DNA from: Bacteroidota bacterium
GTDB taxonomy: Bacteria > Bacteroidota > Bacteroidia > Chitinophagales > Chitinophagaceae
Length of the DNA stretch: 28,393 nucleotides
Reading direction: 5' to 3'
Assembly: GCA_023429825.1 (NCBI GenBank)
Contig: JAEZDC010000102.1
Location: 1 to 28,393 of the forward strand
Of the stretch, positions 1 through 7,553 are shown piece by piece. A program made the position numbers and the translations under genes. How positions within the stretch are numbered: the first letter of the stretch is position 1; each line of letters begins with the position of its first letter. A model generated the notes under the pieces. It saw only the letters and a program-made list of their open reading frames with translations, was not told the origin of the DNA and made no database searches.

Positions 1-299
1 TACAAACACAGCACGATCGAACTGGTACACTTTCTAATTTTTTATTCTTATTAATTATTTCTCATTCGTGGATAATTAGAAATAAGAAATAATAAATGTG
101 GAATGAGGAAGTAAATACAAACGCAGCACGATCGAACTGGTACACTTTCTAATTTTTTATTTCATATTAATTATTTCTCATTCGTGGATAATTAGAAATA
201 AGAAATAATAATGAGGAATGAGAAAGTAAGTACAAACACAGCACGATCGAACTGCTACACTTTTTAATTTTTTATTTCTTATTAATTATTTTCTCATTT
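1..299. repeat. 115-bp tandem repeat, 2.6 copies, korA leader
   Basis: Copies run 1-115, 116-230 and 231 to about 299; the third is truncated and runs into the korA start. Each begins TACAAACRCAGCACGATCGA and continues with an AT-rich stretch in which TTTCTCATTC and GAATGAG-type arms form an imperfect inverted repeat (for example about 58-67 with 101-107 in copy 1). Copies 1 and 2 have identical length and differ at only a few positions. No convincing coding frame crosses the block, and it accounts for the whole 313 bases before korA. The left end of the array may lie outside the window. Any effect on korA transcription is inference. Confidence 0.9.
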
Positions 300-313
300 A
301 AATAAACTTCAGC

Positions 314-2194
314 ATGAATACTAACGATACAACAACACTCAAACCACAGCCCGAGATAAAAGTCGTGGACAAGATCGTGGTTCGCTTCAGTGGCGACAGC
401 GGTGATGGTATGCAACTCACCGGTATGCAGTTCACCGATACGGCTGCGTTGTTTGGCAATGACCTGAGTACTTTTCCTGATTATCCCTCCGAGATACGTG
501 CCCCGATAGGAACGGTGGCGGGTGTGTCTGGCTTCCAGGTGCACTTCGGCAGTACTGAGATATATACGCCGGGCGATAATTATGATGTGCTCGTTGCAAT
601 GAACGCGGCTGCGTTGAAAGTGGATCTTCCGAAGCTGAAGAGAGGAGGGATCATCATCGCCAATACACAGGGATTTGATGCGAAGAATTTAAAACTGTCC
701 AATCATCCTGAAGGTGTGAATCCTTTGGAAGATGGATCGCTTGATAATTATACTGTCTTAAAAGTTGATGTAACCAAGCACACAAAAGAATGTCTTGTAG
801 ATAGTGGCCTAGGCATGAAAGACATCGAGCGTTGCAAGAACATGTTCGTGTTGGGATTACTCTTCTGGATATTCGATAAACCGCTAACGAATACGTTAGA
901 CTTCATACAACAAAAATTTTCCAAGAAGCCCGAAATAGCTGATGCAAATACCCGGGTTTTACAAGCTGGCTGGAATTATGGAGATAATACGGAAGTATTT
1001 ACGACACAATTCAAGGTTGCTCCCGCCAAGCTTCCTCCTGGTGTGTACAGAAACATAACAGGTAATCATGCAACCGCGATCGGGCTGATCGCTGCTGCAG
1101 AAAAAGCTTCTCTACCGCTTTTCTTAGGTTCCTACCCAATCACTCCTGCTACCGACATTCTCCATGAGCTTGCCAGGTACAAGACCAACGGTGTAAAAAC
1201 CTTCCAGGCAGAAGATGAAATTGCGGGTATTTGCTCAGCGATCGGTGCTGCTTATGCAGGACAGATGGCAGTCACTACAACATCAGGTCCGGGCATGAGT
1301 TTAAAAACAGAAGCACTCGGACTGGCAACGATGTTAGAGTTGCCGTTGGTAGTAGTGAATGTGCAGAGAGGTGGTCCGTCAACAGGATTGCCTACTAAAA
1401 CAGAACAGGCTGATCTTTTAATGGCGATGCATGGCCGACATGGGGAAGCACCGTTGCCTGTACTCGCTGCCACATCACCGAGTGATTGTTTTGAAACAGT
1501 ATTTGAAGCTGCGAAGATCGCAGTAGAGCATATGACACCTGTGATCTTCCTAAGTGATGGATATATAGCGAATGGATCGGAGCCGTGGAAGTTTCCAACA
1601 GCAGATGAATTACAAAATATAAAAGTGGAGTTCCTTAACCAACCGAATGGTGATGATGGAAAACTGTTTCCTTATTTGAGGAACGAATATTCTGTTCGTC
1701 CGTGGGTGAAGCCGGGCACAAAAGGTTTAGAGCATCGCATTGGCGGTCTGGAAAAACAAATCGATATCGGTGCAGTGTGTTACGAACCGATGAACCACGA
1801 ACTGATGGTGAGGCTGAGAGAAGATAAGGTGAGGAGTATTGAGAGCTTTATTCCATTAGCGAAGCCTGATTCAGGAAATGAGAAAGCGAAGTTGTTGGTG
1901 TTGGGATGGGGATCAACATATGGTTCTATTAAAGCTGCGATGAAAGAATTGTTAGCTGAAGGTTACGATGTGGCGCATGTGCATTTGAGATACATCAATC
2001 CATTTCCGAAGAACCTTGGCGAGTTGTTGCACAATTATGATCAAATACTCATTCCTGAAATGAACAGTGGACAATTGCTGCAGTTGATCCGTGCAAAATA
2101 TTTAGTGCCTGCAAAAGGATTATCCAAAGTACAGGGACAACCGTTCACCACTGCAGAGATCCGGAACAAAATTGTTGAATTCCTCAAAGCCTGA
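314..2194 (+). CDS. korA: 2-oxoacid:ferredoxin oxidoreductase, alpha subunit with fused gamma domain
   Basis: This 626-residue protein is the large subunit of a two-subunit 2-oxoacid:acceptor oxidoreductase. With the next gene it would oxidatively decarboxylate a 2-oxoacid, probably 2-oxoglutarate, to the acyl-CoA and reduce ferredoxin in the cytoplasm. The N-terminal gamma domain (about residues 20-200) carries FSGDSGDGMQLTG (25-37). The alpha/pyrimidine-binding domain starts near residue 250 and carries YPITPATD (274-281), the signature of the PFOR/KOR family. The gamma-alpha fusion and the length are usual for the KorA type. The ATG at 314 fits the N-terminus; no Shine-Dalgarno is seen, as is common in Bacteroidota. 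korB follows after 3 bases, so the two are co-transcribed. Substrate is inferred from family resemblance; a pyruvate or branched-chain preference cannot be excluded. No ferredoxin domain or delta subunit is encoded here. Confidence 0.93.
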   Translation: MNTNDTTTLKPQPEIKVVDKIVVRFSGDSGDGMQLTGMQFTDTAALFGNDLSTFPDYPSEIRAPIGTVAGVSGFQVHFGSTEIYTPGDNYDVLVAMNAAALKVDLPKLKRGGIIIANTQGFDAKNLKLSNHPEGVNPLEDGSLDNYTVLKVDVTKHTKECLVDSGLGMKDIERCKNMFVLGLLFWIFDKPLTNTLDFIQQKFSKKPEIADANTRVLQAGWNYGDNTEVFTTQFKVAPAKLPPGVYRNITGNHATAIGLIAAAEKASLPLFLGSYPITPATDILHELARYKTNGVKTFQAEDEIAGICSAIGAAYAGQMAVTTTSGPGMSLKTEALGLATMLELPLVVVNVQRGGPSTGLPTKTEQADLLMAMHGRHGEAPLPVLAATSPSDCFETVFEAAKIAVEHMTPVIFLSDGYIANGSEPWKFPTADELQNIKVEFLNQPNGDDGKLFPYLRNEYSVRPWVKPGTKGLEHRIGGLEKQIDIGAVCYEPMNHELMVRLREDKVRSIESFIPLAKPDSGNEKAKLLVLGWGSTYGSIKAAMKELLAEGYDVAHVHLRYINPFPKNLGELLHNYDQILIPEMNSGQLLQLIRAKYLVPAKGLSKVQGQPFTTAEIRNKIVEFLKA

Positions 2195-2197
2195 TGT

Positions 2198-3232
2198 ATG
2201 GAAAACTTAATTGTAAACGGAAACGGCAAATTAGCCCCCAAAGATTTTGCATCACCGGCCGAGGTGAAATGGTGTCCCGGTTGCGGTGATTATTCGATAT
2301 TGAAGCAAGTACAAACTGTGTTCCCTGACCTCGGTATACCGAAGGAGAATTTCGTTTTCATCTCCGGCATCGGTTGTTCATCCCGCTTCACGTATTATAT
2401 GGATGTGTATGGCATGCACAGTATTCACGGCAGGGCAGGAGCGATCGCAAGTGGAGTTAAGCTCGCCAATCCGGACTTAAGTGTTTGGGTAGTGAGTGGT
2501 GATGGTGACGCGTTGAGTATTGGTGGTAACCACTTCATTCATCTCATGCGTAAGAATTTGAACATAAACTATCTGCTGTTCAATAACCAGATATACAGTT
2601 TAACGAAAGGACAATATTCACCTACATCAGAGAAAGGAAAAGTAACGAAGACATCACCGTTCGGAACGATAGAAGAACCGTTCAATCCTTCAGAACTGGC
2701 GCTGGGTGCTAAAGCTACTTTCGTAGCGAGAACACTTGATCGTGATCCGAAGCACATGCAACAGATGTTGAAGAGAGCGCATGAACACAACGGGACTTCA
2801 TTTGTGGAGATATATCAAAACTGTCCTGTGTTTAATGACGGAGCCTTCTTTGCGTTCTCTGAAAAAGAAACGAAGAAAGAGGAAGCATTATATCTTGAAC
2901 AAGGAAAGCCGTTGATCTTCGGTAACAATAATGACAAAGGCATTCACTTAGATGGATTAACACCTCGTGTTGTAAATATTAATGAAGAGGGTGTGAATGA
3001 TCTGTGGGTGCATGATGAAAGAGATAAGACGAAAGCGAATTTGTTATCGCGATTCTTTGATACAGATTTCGGTGGTGATCATTTCCCGCGTCCGTTCGGA
3101 GTTATTTATGCGGATGAAAGACCGGTGTATGAAAGTGATTATACAACGCAGGCGTATGACCTGTATATAAGGAAGGGAAAACAGTCTTTAAATAAGATAC
3201 TGTCGGGAGAGAAGACGTGGACGATTTTGTAG
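2198..3232 (+). CDS. korB: 2-oxoacid:ferredoxin oxidoreductase, beta subunit (TPP-binding)
   Basis: This 344-residue protein is the catalytic thiamine-diphosphate subunit that pairs with KorA. WCPGCGDY (residues 25-32) supplies Cys26 and Cys29, GIGCSS supplies Cys60 and QNCPVF supplies Cys209; together these match the four ligands of the [4Fe-4S] cluster in KorB-type subunits. The TPP/Mg motif runs from GDGDALSIGG (101-110) to LLFNNQIYSLTKGQ (126-139), whose NN pair is typical. Length is usual for the family. The gene starts 3 bases after the korA stop, which suggests translational coupling. Its last 40 or so bases are partly duplicated downstream at 3361-3401. A stem-loop with a T-run at 3420-3449 probably ends the two-gene transcript. 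Confidence 0.94.
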   Translation: MENLIVNGNGKLAPKDFASPAEVKWCPGCGDYSILKQVQTVFPDLGIPKENFVFISGIGCSSRFTYYMDVYGMHSIHGRAGAIASGVKLANPDLSVWVVSGDGDALSIGGNHFIHLMRKNLNINYLLFNNQIYSLTKGQYSPTSEKGKVTKTSPFGTIEEPFNPSELALGAKATFVARTLDRDPKHMQQMLKRAHEHNGTSFVEIYQNCPVFNDGAFFAFSEKETKKEEALYLEQGKPLIFGNNNDKGIHLDGLTPRVVNINEEGVNDLWVHDERDKTKANLLSRFFDTDFGGDHFPRPFGVIYADERPVYESDYTTQAYDLYIRKGKQSLNKILSGEKTWTIL

Positions 3233-3239
3233 TGAAGAG

Positions 3240-3401
3240 TTTTCACGCAAAGGCGCAAAGTTGACAAGTCGTAAAGAATATTGCAGAATGTTCAATGCTC
3301 AATATTCAATTTTCAATGATCAGTGTTTCGTGGCGGTGTTGCTTCTTGGCGCCTTTGCGAATAAGATATTCCGGGAGAGAAGACGTGAATGATTTATAGT
3401 G
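3240..3401. repeat. Intergenic repeat cluster with partial copy of the korB 3' end
   Basis: The piece 3240-3260 ends in CGCAAAGGCGCAAAG, and its inverted partner GGCGCCTTTGCG lies at 3348-3359, giving a long-range inverted repeat. Between them is a run of TTCAAT-type repeats (about 3290-3320). Right after the second arm, 3361-3401 repeats the end of korB (3192-3234) with a few changes, including the GGGAGAGAAGACGTG block. The arrangement looks like a small element inserted at, or duplicated with, the korB terminus. A related CTTTGCG-type element also occurs at 7477-7498. Confidence 0.75.
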
Positions 3402-3419
3402 TGATATCCGGAAAACCAG

Positions 3420-3449
3420 ATGGCTCAGCGGGGTGTTGAGCCATTTTTA
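3420..3449 (+). terminator. Intrinsic terminator after korAB
   Basis: TGGCTCA (3421-3427) pairs with TGAGCCA (3437-3443) around a 9-base loop, and the stem is followed by a T-rich ATTTTTAT tract. It is the first terminator-like structure after korB and lies just before the REP-like array of the transposase locus. Assignment rests on the hairpin plus T-run. Confidence 0.7.
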
Positions 3450-3465
3450 TGCAATGAATACAAAG

Positions 3466-3811
3466 CGTTCCTACGGAACGGGGAGAGAACGCTGATCAAT
3501 TTTCTACCGATATTGTGTTCCTCCGGAACCATTCGAACACAACTTTTCTACAATTGATCAATGGTTTTTCTACACATTGTGTTCTTTCGGAACATTCAAA
3601 CACAATTCTTTCTAATCGTTTAATGATTTCTATCGACATTGTGTTCCCCCCGAACGACACCATCATCGTTCTTTCTGAAAAGGTTATCAAATTCTGCCAG
3701 CATTGTATTCATCGGAACGAACAGTAATGGACAAATCCAAACGATTATGTCCTGTAAGGACAATTGTAGGTAGAATGTGAAATTCAAATTATCTTTCGTT
3801 CCGTAGGAACG
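3466..3811. repeat. REP-like palindrome array upstream of the RAYT gene
   Basis: The core palindrome is CGTTCCTACGGAACG at 3466-3480. Diverged copies lie at 3517-3529, 3581-3593, 3643-3655 and 3706-3718, most preceded by a TTTCTAC-like box (3501, 3567, 3627, 3691), so the unit recurs every 60-66 bases. Two further palindromes, at 3748-3762 and 3797-3811, read in the opposite sense: CGTTCCGTAGGAACG is the reverse complement of the first, and a reversed box GGTAGAA lies at 3769-3775. The array therefore has the forward-plus-inverted layout seen at REP/BIME loci next to RAYT genes. A short open frame at 3515-3727 lies inside the array and is not considered a gene. Confidence 0.85.
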
Positions 3812-3839
3812 TTTTATAAACCCTTAAACTCTTAATGTG

Positions 3840-4301
3840 ATGGCTAATACCTACACCCAATTACATTTGCATATTGTCTTTGCTACCCAGTTCAGAGATG
3901 CTTCTATTCATTCTTCCTGGAAGGACCAGCTTCATAAATACATCACCGCCATAGTTCAAAACAATAATCATAAGATGGTGCAGATTAACAGCATGCCTGA
4001 TCATGTGCATATGCTCATTGGCATGCGACCGAATCAATCGCTTTCAGCGCTAATGCAAGTTGTGAAGTCGGAGAGCACCAAATGGATCAGGCAGAAGAAG
4101 TTTTGTGCAGGATCATTTGCATGGCAGGAGGGCTATGGGGCATTTAGTTATAGCAAAAGTCAGCTCCCTCGGGTGATCTCATATATCATCAACCAGGAAG
4201 CCCATCACAGGAAAAAAGGGTTCAAAGAAGAATATATACAAATGCTGATCAGTGCAGAGATAGAATTCGATGATAAATATATTTTCATAGACCCGGTTTA
4301 G
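3840..4301 (+). CDS. REP-associated tyrosine transposase (IS200/IS605-like, Y1 HUH family)
   Basis: This 153-residue protein belongs to the Transposase_17/Y1 family of single-strand HUH transposases. The divalent-metal motif is PDHVHML (His55 and His57), and the likely catalytic tyrosine is Tyr115 in SYIINQEAHHRK, the helix position used by TnpA-like enzymes. Length is normal for RAYT proteins and no frame break is seen, so it may be active. The ATG at 3840 is preferred; a GTG three bases earlier would add one residue. Palindromes with a TCCTACGGA core flank the gene on both sides (3466-3811 and 4312-4371), the hallmark of RAYT loci, in which the enzyme acts on REP sequences and not on classical terminal repeats. 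No tnpB or cargo gene accompanies it. Confidence 0.9.
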   Translation: MANTYTQLHLHIVFATQFRDASIHSSWKDQLHKYITAIVQNNNHKMVQINSMPDHVHMLIGMRPNQSLSALMQVVKSESTKWIRQKKFCAGSFAWQEGYGAFSYSKSQLPRVISYIINQEAHHRKKGFKEEYIQMLISAEIEFDDKYIFIDPV

Positions 4302-4311
4302 AATTACAAAA

Positions 4312-4416
4312 CGTTCCTATGGAACGATAGAACCACATGATTTTTTCTACCAACATATATTCCTACGGAACAAGCATGTAAGGTGAATTGTTTTATAACA
4401 TTATGTTCTCATGGAA
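4312..4416. repeat. REP-like palindromes downstream of the RAYT gene
   Basis: CGTTCCTATGGAACG (4312-4326) is followed by a TTTCTAC box at 4344-4350 and a second palindrome ATTCCTACGGAAC (4359-4371); a degenerate copy GTTCTCATGGAA lies at 4405-4416. Order and spacing mirror the start of the upstream array (3466-3529), and both first palindromes follow TACAAA. The two sides of the transposase thus share one repeat unit. From 4417 to 4570 nothing is seen beyond decayed repeat-like sequence. Confidence 0.8.
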
Positions 4417-4568
4417 AAGGAAGGTGGGGTAGATTTGTTTTCTACCAAGTCCTGTTTCTATGCAAAAAATTCGATGCCTGCTGACCCATTAAACCGGTTA
4501 TTACATGAGCGGGAGCATTAGTTTGTCGGGCTACAGTAACTTTCGTAAGCAAATTCCGTATTACAGTA

Positions 4569-4599
4569 TTGGTTAAGGATATATCACGATTTGGCTTTG
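4569..4599 (+). promoter_or_regulatory. Possible Bacteroidota-type promoter for the 4642-7407 gene pair
   Basis: TTG at 4569-4571 is followed after 20 bases by TGGCTTTG (4592-4599), one mismatch from the Bacteroidota -7 consensus TAnnTTTG with a -33 TTG. It lies 42 bases before the ATG at 4642. Short degenerate motifs like this arise by chance, so the call is tentative. Confidence 0.3.
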
Positions 4600-4641
4600 T
4601 TCATCTCTTGCACTGAGTTTTCTACGCTTAAATGATCGTAC

Positions 4642-5049
4642 ATGCGAACCTTACTCGTACTTTTTTGTAGTGCCATCCTGTTATCATTTACACTGAGCGG
4701 TGAAGTGAAGGCAAAGCTGTACAATAAAACGTTGCTGCTGTACTTTTTTACGCTTTCTGATTATTCGAGACCGGTCTATGATACTACAAAAGTGAGCGTA
4801 GAGGTGAAACTGGTGCAGGTGATGGACGGTCAGCCTAAAGTATCGTGGGAGTTCAATATCTACAATGATACCTTGAGTAAAGTGCCGCATAAAGACAAAG
4901 CTATCACGCAGAAATTGCCTTTACGGGGAATTCGCAAAGAGACTTACCTCGTGTACCAGGTAGATTATGAAGATAAAGGCGCCGTAATGAAAAGACAAGC
5001 TGCGGTGGCATTGTCTGGAACGGACGCAATTGTTGAAATCGAAATCTGA
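4642..5049 (+). CDS. Small exported protein of unknown function
   Basis: I do not recognise this 135-residue protein. The N-terminus (MRTLLVLFCSAILLSFTLSG) has a short positive region and a hydrophobic core typical of a signal peptide, with possible cleavage before about residue 25. There is no lipobox cysteine after the core; the only cysteine seen is within it. The mature part is short, alternates hydrophobic and polar residues, and looks beta-rich. The ATG of the permease gene follows after 3 bases, so the two are almost certainly co-transcribed and perhaps coupled. This suggests a periplasmic or envelope partner of the permease, which is inference from position only. Confidence 0.75.
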   Translation: MRTLLVLFCSAILLSFTLSGEVKAKLYNKTLLLYFFTLSDYSRPVYDTTKVSVEVKLVQVMDGQPKVSWEFNIYNDTLSKVPHKDKAITQKLPLRGIRKETYLVYQVDYEDKGAVMKRQAAVALSGTDAIVEIEI

Positions 5050-5052
5050 CAT

Positions 5053-7407
5053 ATGCTAAAGAATTATTTCAAAACGGGCAGCAGGTATTTATGGAAGACT
5101 AAATCTTTCAGCTTGCTGAATATCGTAGGGCTTGCGGTGGGTATCGCTGCAGCAGGACTGATCTTTCTGTGGGTTGAAGATGAGAGAAGTTATAATGATT
5201 ACTTCAAGAACAAAGAACACATTTATAGTGTAAAGAACCACCAGACCTATGAAGGTGTTACGTTCACTTTCGATGCAACGCCGGGTGTGCTGGCTCCTGC
5301 ATTAAAGGCCGAAGTGCCGGGATTTAAACACACAGCAAGATCATCGTGGACGTCGAAGAAGTTATTCACCATACAGGATAAGAACATCTATGAGAATGGA
5401 CGATATGTTGATCAGAGCTTCCTGAATATTTTCGACCTGCGTTTTATAAAGCCCCCTTTAAACGATACATTCTCACAAGTGCATTCACTGCTGATCTCTG
5501 AATCGATGGCGAAGAAGTTCTTCAAGACAACAGAAGTAGTGGGGCAGAAGATCAAAGTAGATAACGAACAGGAATATTATATAAAAGGTGTGTTCAGGGA
5601 TCTTCCGAAGAATGTGAGCATGGCATTCGACTGGCTCGCTCCGTTCACCATATATGAAGAGCAGAACACATGGCTGCGCAACTGGGGTAACAATGGTATC
5701 ATCACTTATGCAGAGATGGATCCAAGTGCAGATGTATCGAAAGTGAATACATCTATTTACAACTTCATCAAGAATAAAGAAAGCGAAGCGGTGGCGAGGT
5801 TGTCTGTTTACCCGATGGAGCGATGGAGATTGTACAACAAATTCGTGAATGGAAAAGAAGAAGAGGGAAGGATAAAGTATGTTCGATTGTTTTTCTGGAT
5901 CGCCTGTATCATTCTCGTGATCGCTTGTATCAACTTTATGAACCTTGCTACTGCACGATCGGAGAAGCGGGCAAGAGAAGTAGGTGTACGAAAAACGTTA
6001 GGAGCAAGGAAAAGAAATTTAATACCGCAGTTCATTGCAGAATCATTTCTTATTGCAGCGCTTGCCAGTATTATTGCGATTATTATCATGGCGTGTGTGC
6101 TGGGACCGTTCAACACCATGGTAGAGAAAACTATGTCGCTCGGCCTGGCCGATCCGTCGCATTGGCTGGTGCTGCTTGCGATATGTTTGATTTGTGGAAT
6201 TGTTGCAGGAAGTTATCCTGCGTTCTATTTATCCTCCTTTAACCCGATCAATGTATTAAAAGGGCTGAAGATAAAAACAGGCGGCGCTTCTAATCTCAGG
6301 AAGGGATTGGTGGTGTTCCAGTTTGCAATATCTGTTGTGCTCATCATTTCAACGATACTCGTTTACCAGCAGATAAAGCACGTGCAGAACAGGGAGATCG
6401 GTTATAACAAAGAAGGAATGGTATATATGCCTCTGCGAGGTGATATGAAGAAGAAATTCTTTGCGATCAAAAACGAACTGTTGAATACCGGGGTTGCGAA
6501 GAACGCTACGCTCAGCACCAGTAACATGGTGAACTTCGGTAGTAACACAGGAAACTTCTCATGGCCGGGAAAAGATCCGCAGAAGCAGGTACTGATCACA
6601 GTGGAAAGAGTGAGCCCGGAATATGTGAACACTTTTGAAGTGAAATTGAAAGAGGGAAGAAACTTTGGGAACAACATCCCTGCTGACAGTAATAACATTC
6701 TCATCAATGAATCTTTGGCCGATATCATTGGCAGTAAAGATATAATCGGCTCGCAGGTAACGCAAGGCGATGGCAAGTACACAGTAATTGGTGTGATGAA
6801 GAATTTCTATTACAACAATATGTACAGCGAGCCTGCACCGATGATCGTTTTCAGTGATACTTCGTACAACAACTTTTTGAGTGTTAGGCTCAATAAGCAG
6901 GCGAATGAAAATGCAGCGATCGAGAAGATGCAGCAGATCATCAGCACACATAATCCCGGTTATCCTGTAGAGTATAAATACCTGGATGATGATTTTGATA
7001 GTGTTTTTAAACTGGAAACACTCATCGGGAGATTATCACTCATATTCGCTTCGCTGGCTATCATCATTTCCTGTTTAGGCTTGTTTGGTCTTGCAGCATA
7101 CACTGCCGAGCAACGCACCAAAGAAATGGCGATACGAAAAGTGATGGGCGCATCTATGCCGCAACTGGCATCGCTGCTGTCAAAGGATTTCCTCCGGTTG
7201 GTGCTGCTGTCGTGCATCATCGGTTTCCCAATTGCATGGTGGGTGATGAGTGACTGGCTCGCAGAATATGAATATCGTATCAGGATAGAATGGTGGGTGT
7301 TTGTAGGTTCATTACTACTGGCCATGGTGATTGCATTGAGCACAGTGAGTTACCAGGCAATAAGAGTAGCAGTGATGAAGCCGGTAACTAATTTGAAAAG
7401 TGAATAG
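5053..7407 (+). CDS. ABC transporter permease, FtsX/MacB-like, duplicated domains
   Basis: This 784-residue inner-membrane protein has the duplicated MacB_PCD plus FtsX layout common in Bacteroidota. A first transmembrane helix lies near residues 19-41, followed by a large periplasmic domain. A three-helix FtsX block follows (about 280-395) with the cytoplasmic motif REVGVRKTLGA. Another helix near 425-445 leads to a second periplasmic domain, and the final FtsX block (about 675-775) has KEMAIRKVMGA. FtsX/MacB permeases transmit force from a cytoplasmic ATPase to the periplasm for export of lipids, antimicrobials or signalling lipoproteins. No ATPase gene lies in this window, so the partner must be encoded elsewhere. 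Substrate is unknown. The gene starts 3 bases after the small exported protein. Confidence 0.88.
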   Translation: MLKNYFKTGSRYLWKTKSFSLLNIVGLAVGIAAAGLIFLWVEDERSYNDYFKNKEHIYSVKNHQTYEGVTFTFDATPGVLAPALKAEVPGFKHTARSSWTSKKLFTIQDKNIYENGRYVDQSFLNIFDLRFIKPPLNDTFSQVHSLLISESMAKKFFKTTEVVGQKIKVDNEQEYYIKGVFRDLPKNVSMAFDWLAPFTIYEEQNTWLRNWGNNGIITYAEMDPSADVSKVNTSIYNFIKNKESEAVARLSVYPMERWRLYNKFVNGKEEEGRIKYVRLFFWIACIILVIACINFMNLATARSEKRAREVGVRKTLGARKRNLIPQFIAESFLIAALASIIAIIIMACVLGPFNTMVEKTMSLGLADPSHWLVLLAICLICGIVAGSYPAFYLSSFNPINVLKGLKIKTGGASNLRKGLVVFQFAISVVLIISTILVYQQIKHVQNREIGYNKEGMVYMPLRGDMKKKFFAIKNELLNTGVAKNATLSTSNMVNFGSNTGNFSWPGKDPQKQVLITVERVSPEYVNTFEVKLKEGRNFGNNIPADSNNILINESLADIIGSKDIIGSQVTQGDGKYTVIGVMKNFYYNNMYSEPAPMIVFSDTSYNNFLSVRLNKQANENAAIEKMQQIISTHNPGYPVEYKYLDDDFDSVFKLETLIGRLSLIFASLAIIISCLGLFGLAAYTAEQRTKEMAIRKVMGASMPQLASLLSKDFLRLVLLSCIIGFPIAWWVMSDWLAEYEYRIRIEWWVFVGSLLLAMVIALSTVSYQAIRVAVMKPVTNLKSE

Positions 7408-7476
7408 AGATATAAGTTTCTCGAAAGGACGTAAGGAAGCATGACTGAATCATTAGACGTGTATTTTAGTTATGTT

Positions 7477-7498
7477 CTCTTTGCGTCTTTGCGAAAAA
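7477..7498. repeat. CTTTGCG-type intergenic repeat
   Basis: The segment contains TTTGCGTCTTTGCGAAAAA, closely related to the reverse complement of 3240-3260 and to 3345-3359. It lies between the convergent permease and nifJ genes, next to the nifJ terminator. Related short elements at three intergenic sites in one window point to a dispersed repeat family. Confidence 0.6.
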
Positions 7499-7525
7499 TA
7501 AAAAAGAGCCTGTAGAAACAGGCTC
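7492..7525 (-). terminator. Intrinsic terminator of nifJ
   Basis: GAGCCTGT (7506-7513) and ACAGGCTC (7518-7525) form a perfect 8-bp stem with a 4-base loop. Read on the minus strand the hairpin is followed by a T-rich tract (CTTTTTTATTTTTCG), as in rho-independent terminators. It sits 28 bases beyond the nifJ stop. On the plus strand no T-run follows, so it probably serves nifJ only. Confidence 0.85.
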
Positions 7526-7553
7526 CGTACATATGAGAAAACGTACTAGCTAT

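Noticed and set aside
3515..3727. 70-codon open frame upstream of the transposase
   Set aside because: It lies wholly within the REP-like array, and its sequence follows the repeat units; no protein-like pattern.
3466..3811. CRISPR array suggested by regular 60-66-base repeats
   Set aside because: The repeats are diverged short palindromes with related spacer sequence, there are no cas genes, and a RAYT gene explains them.
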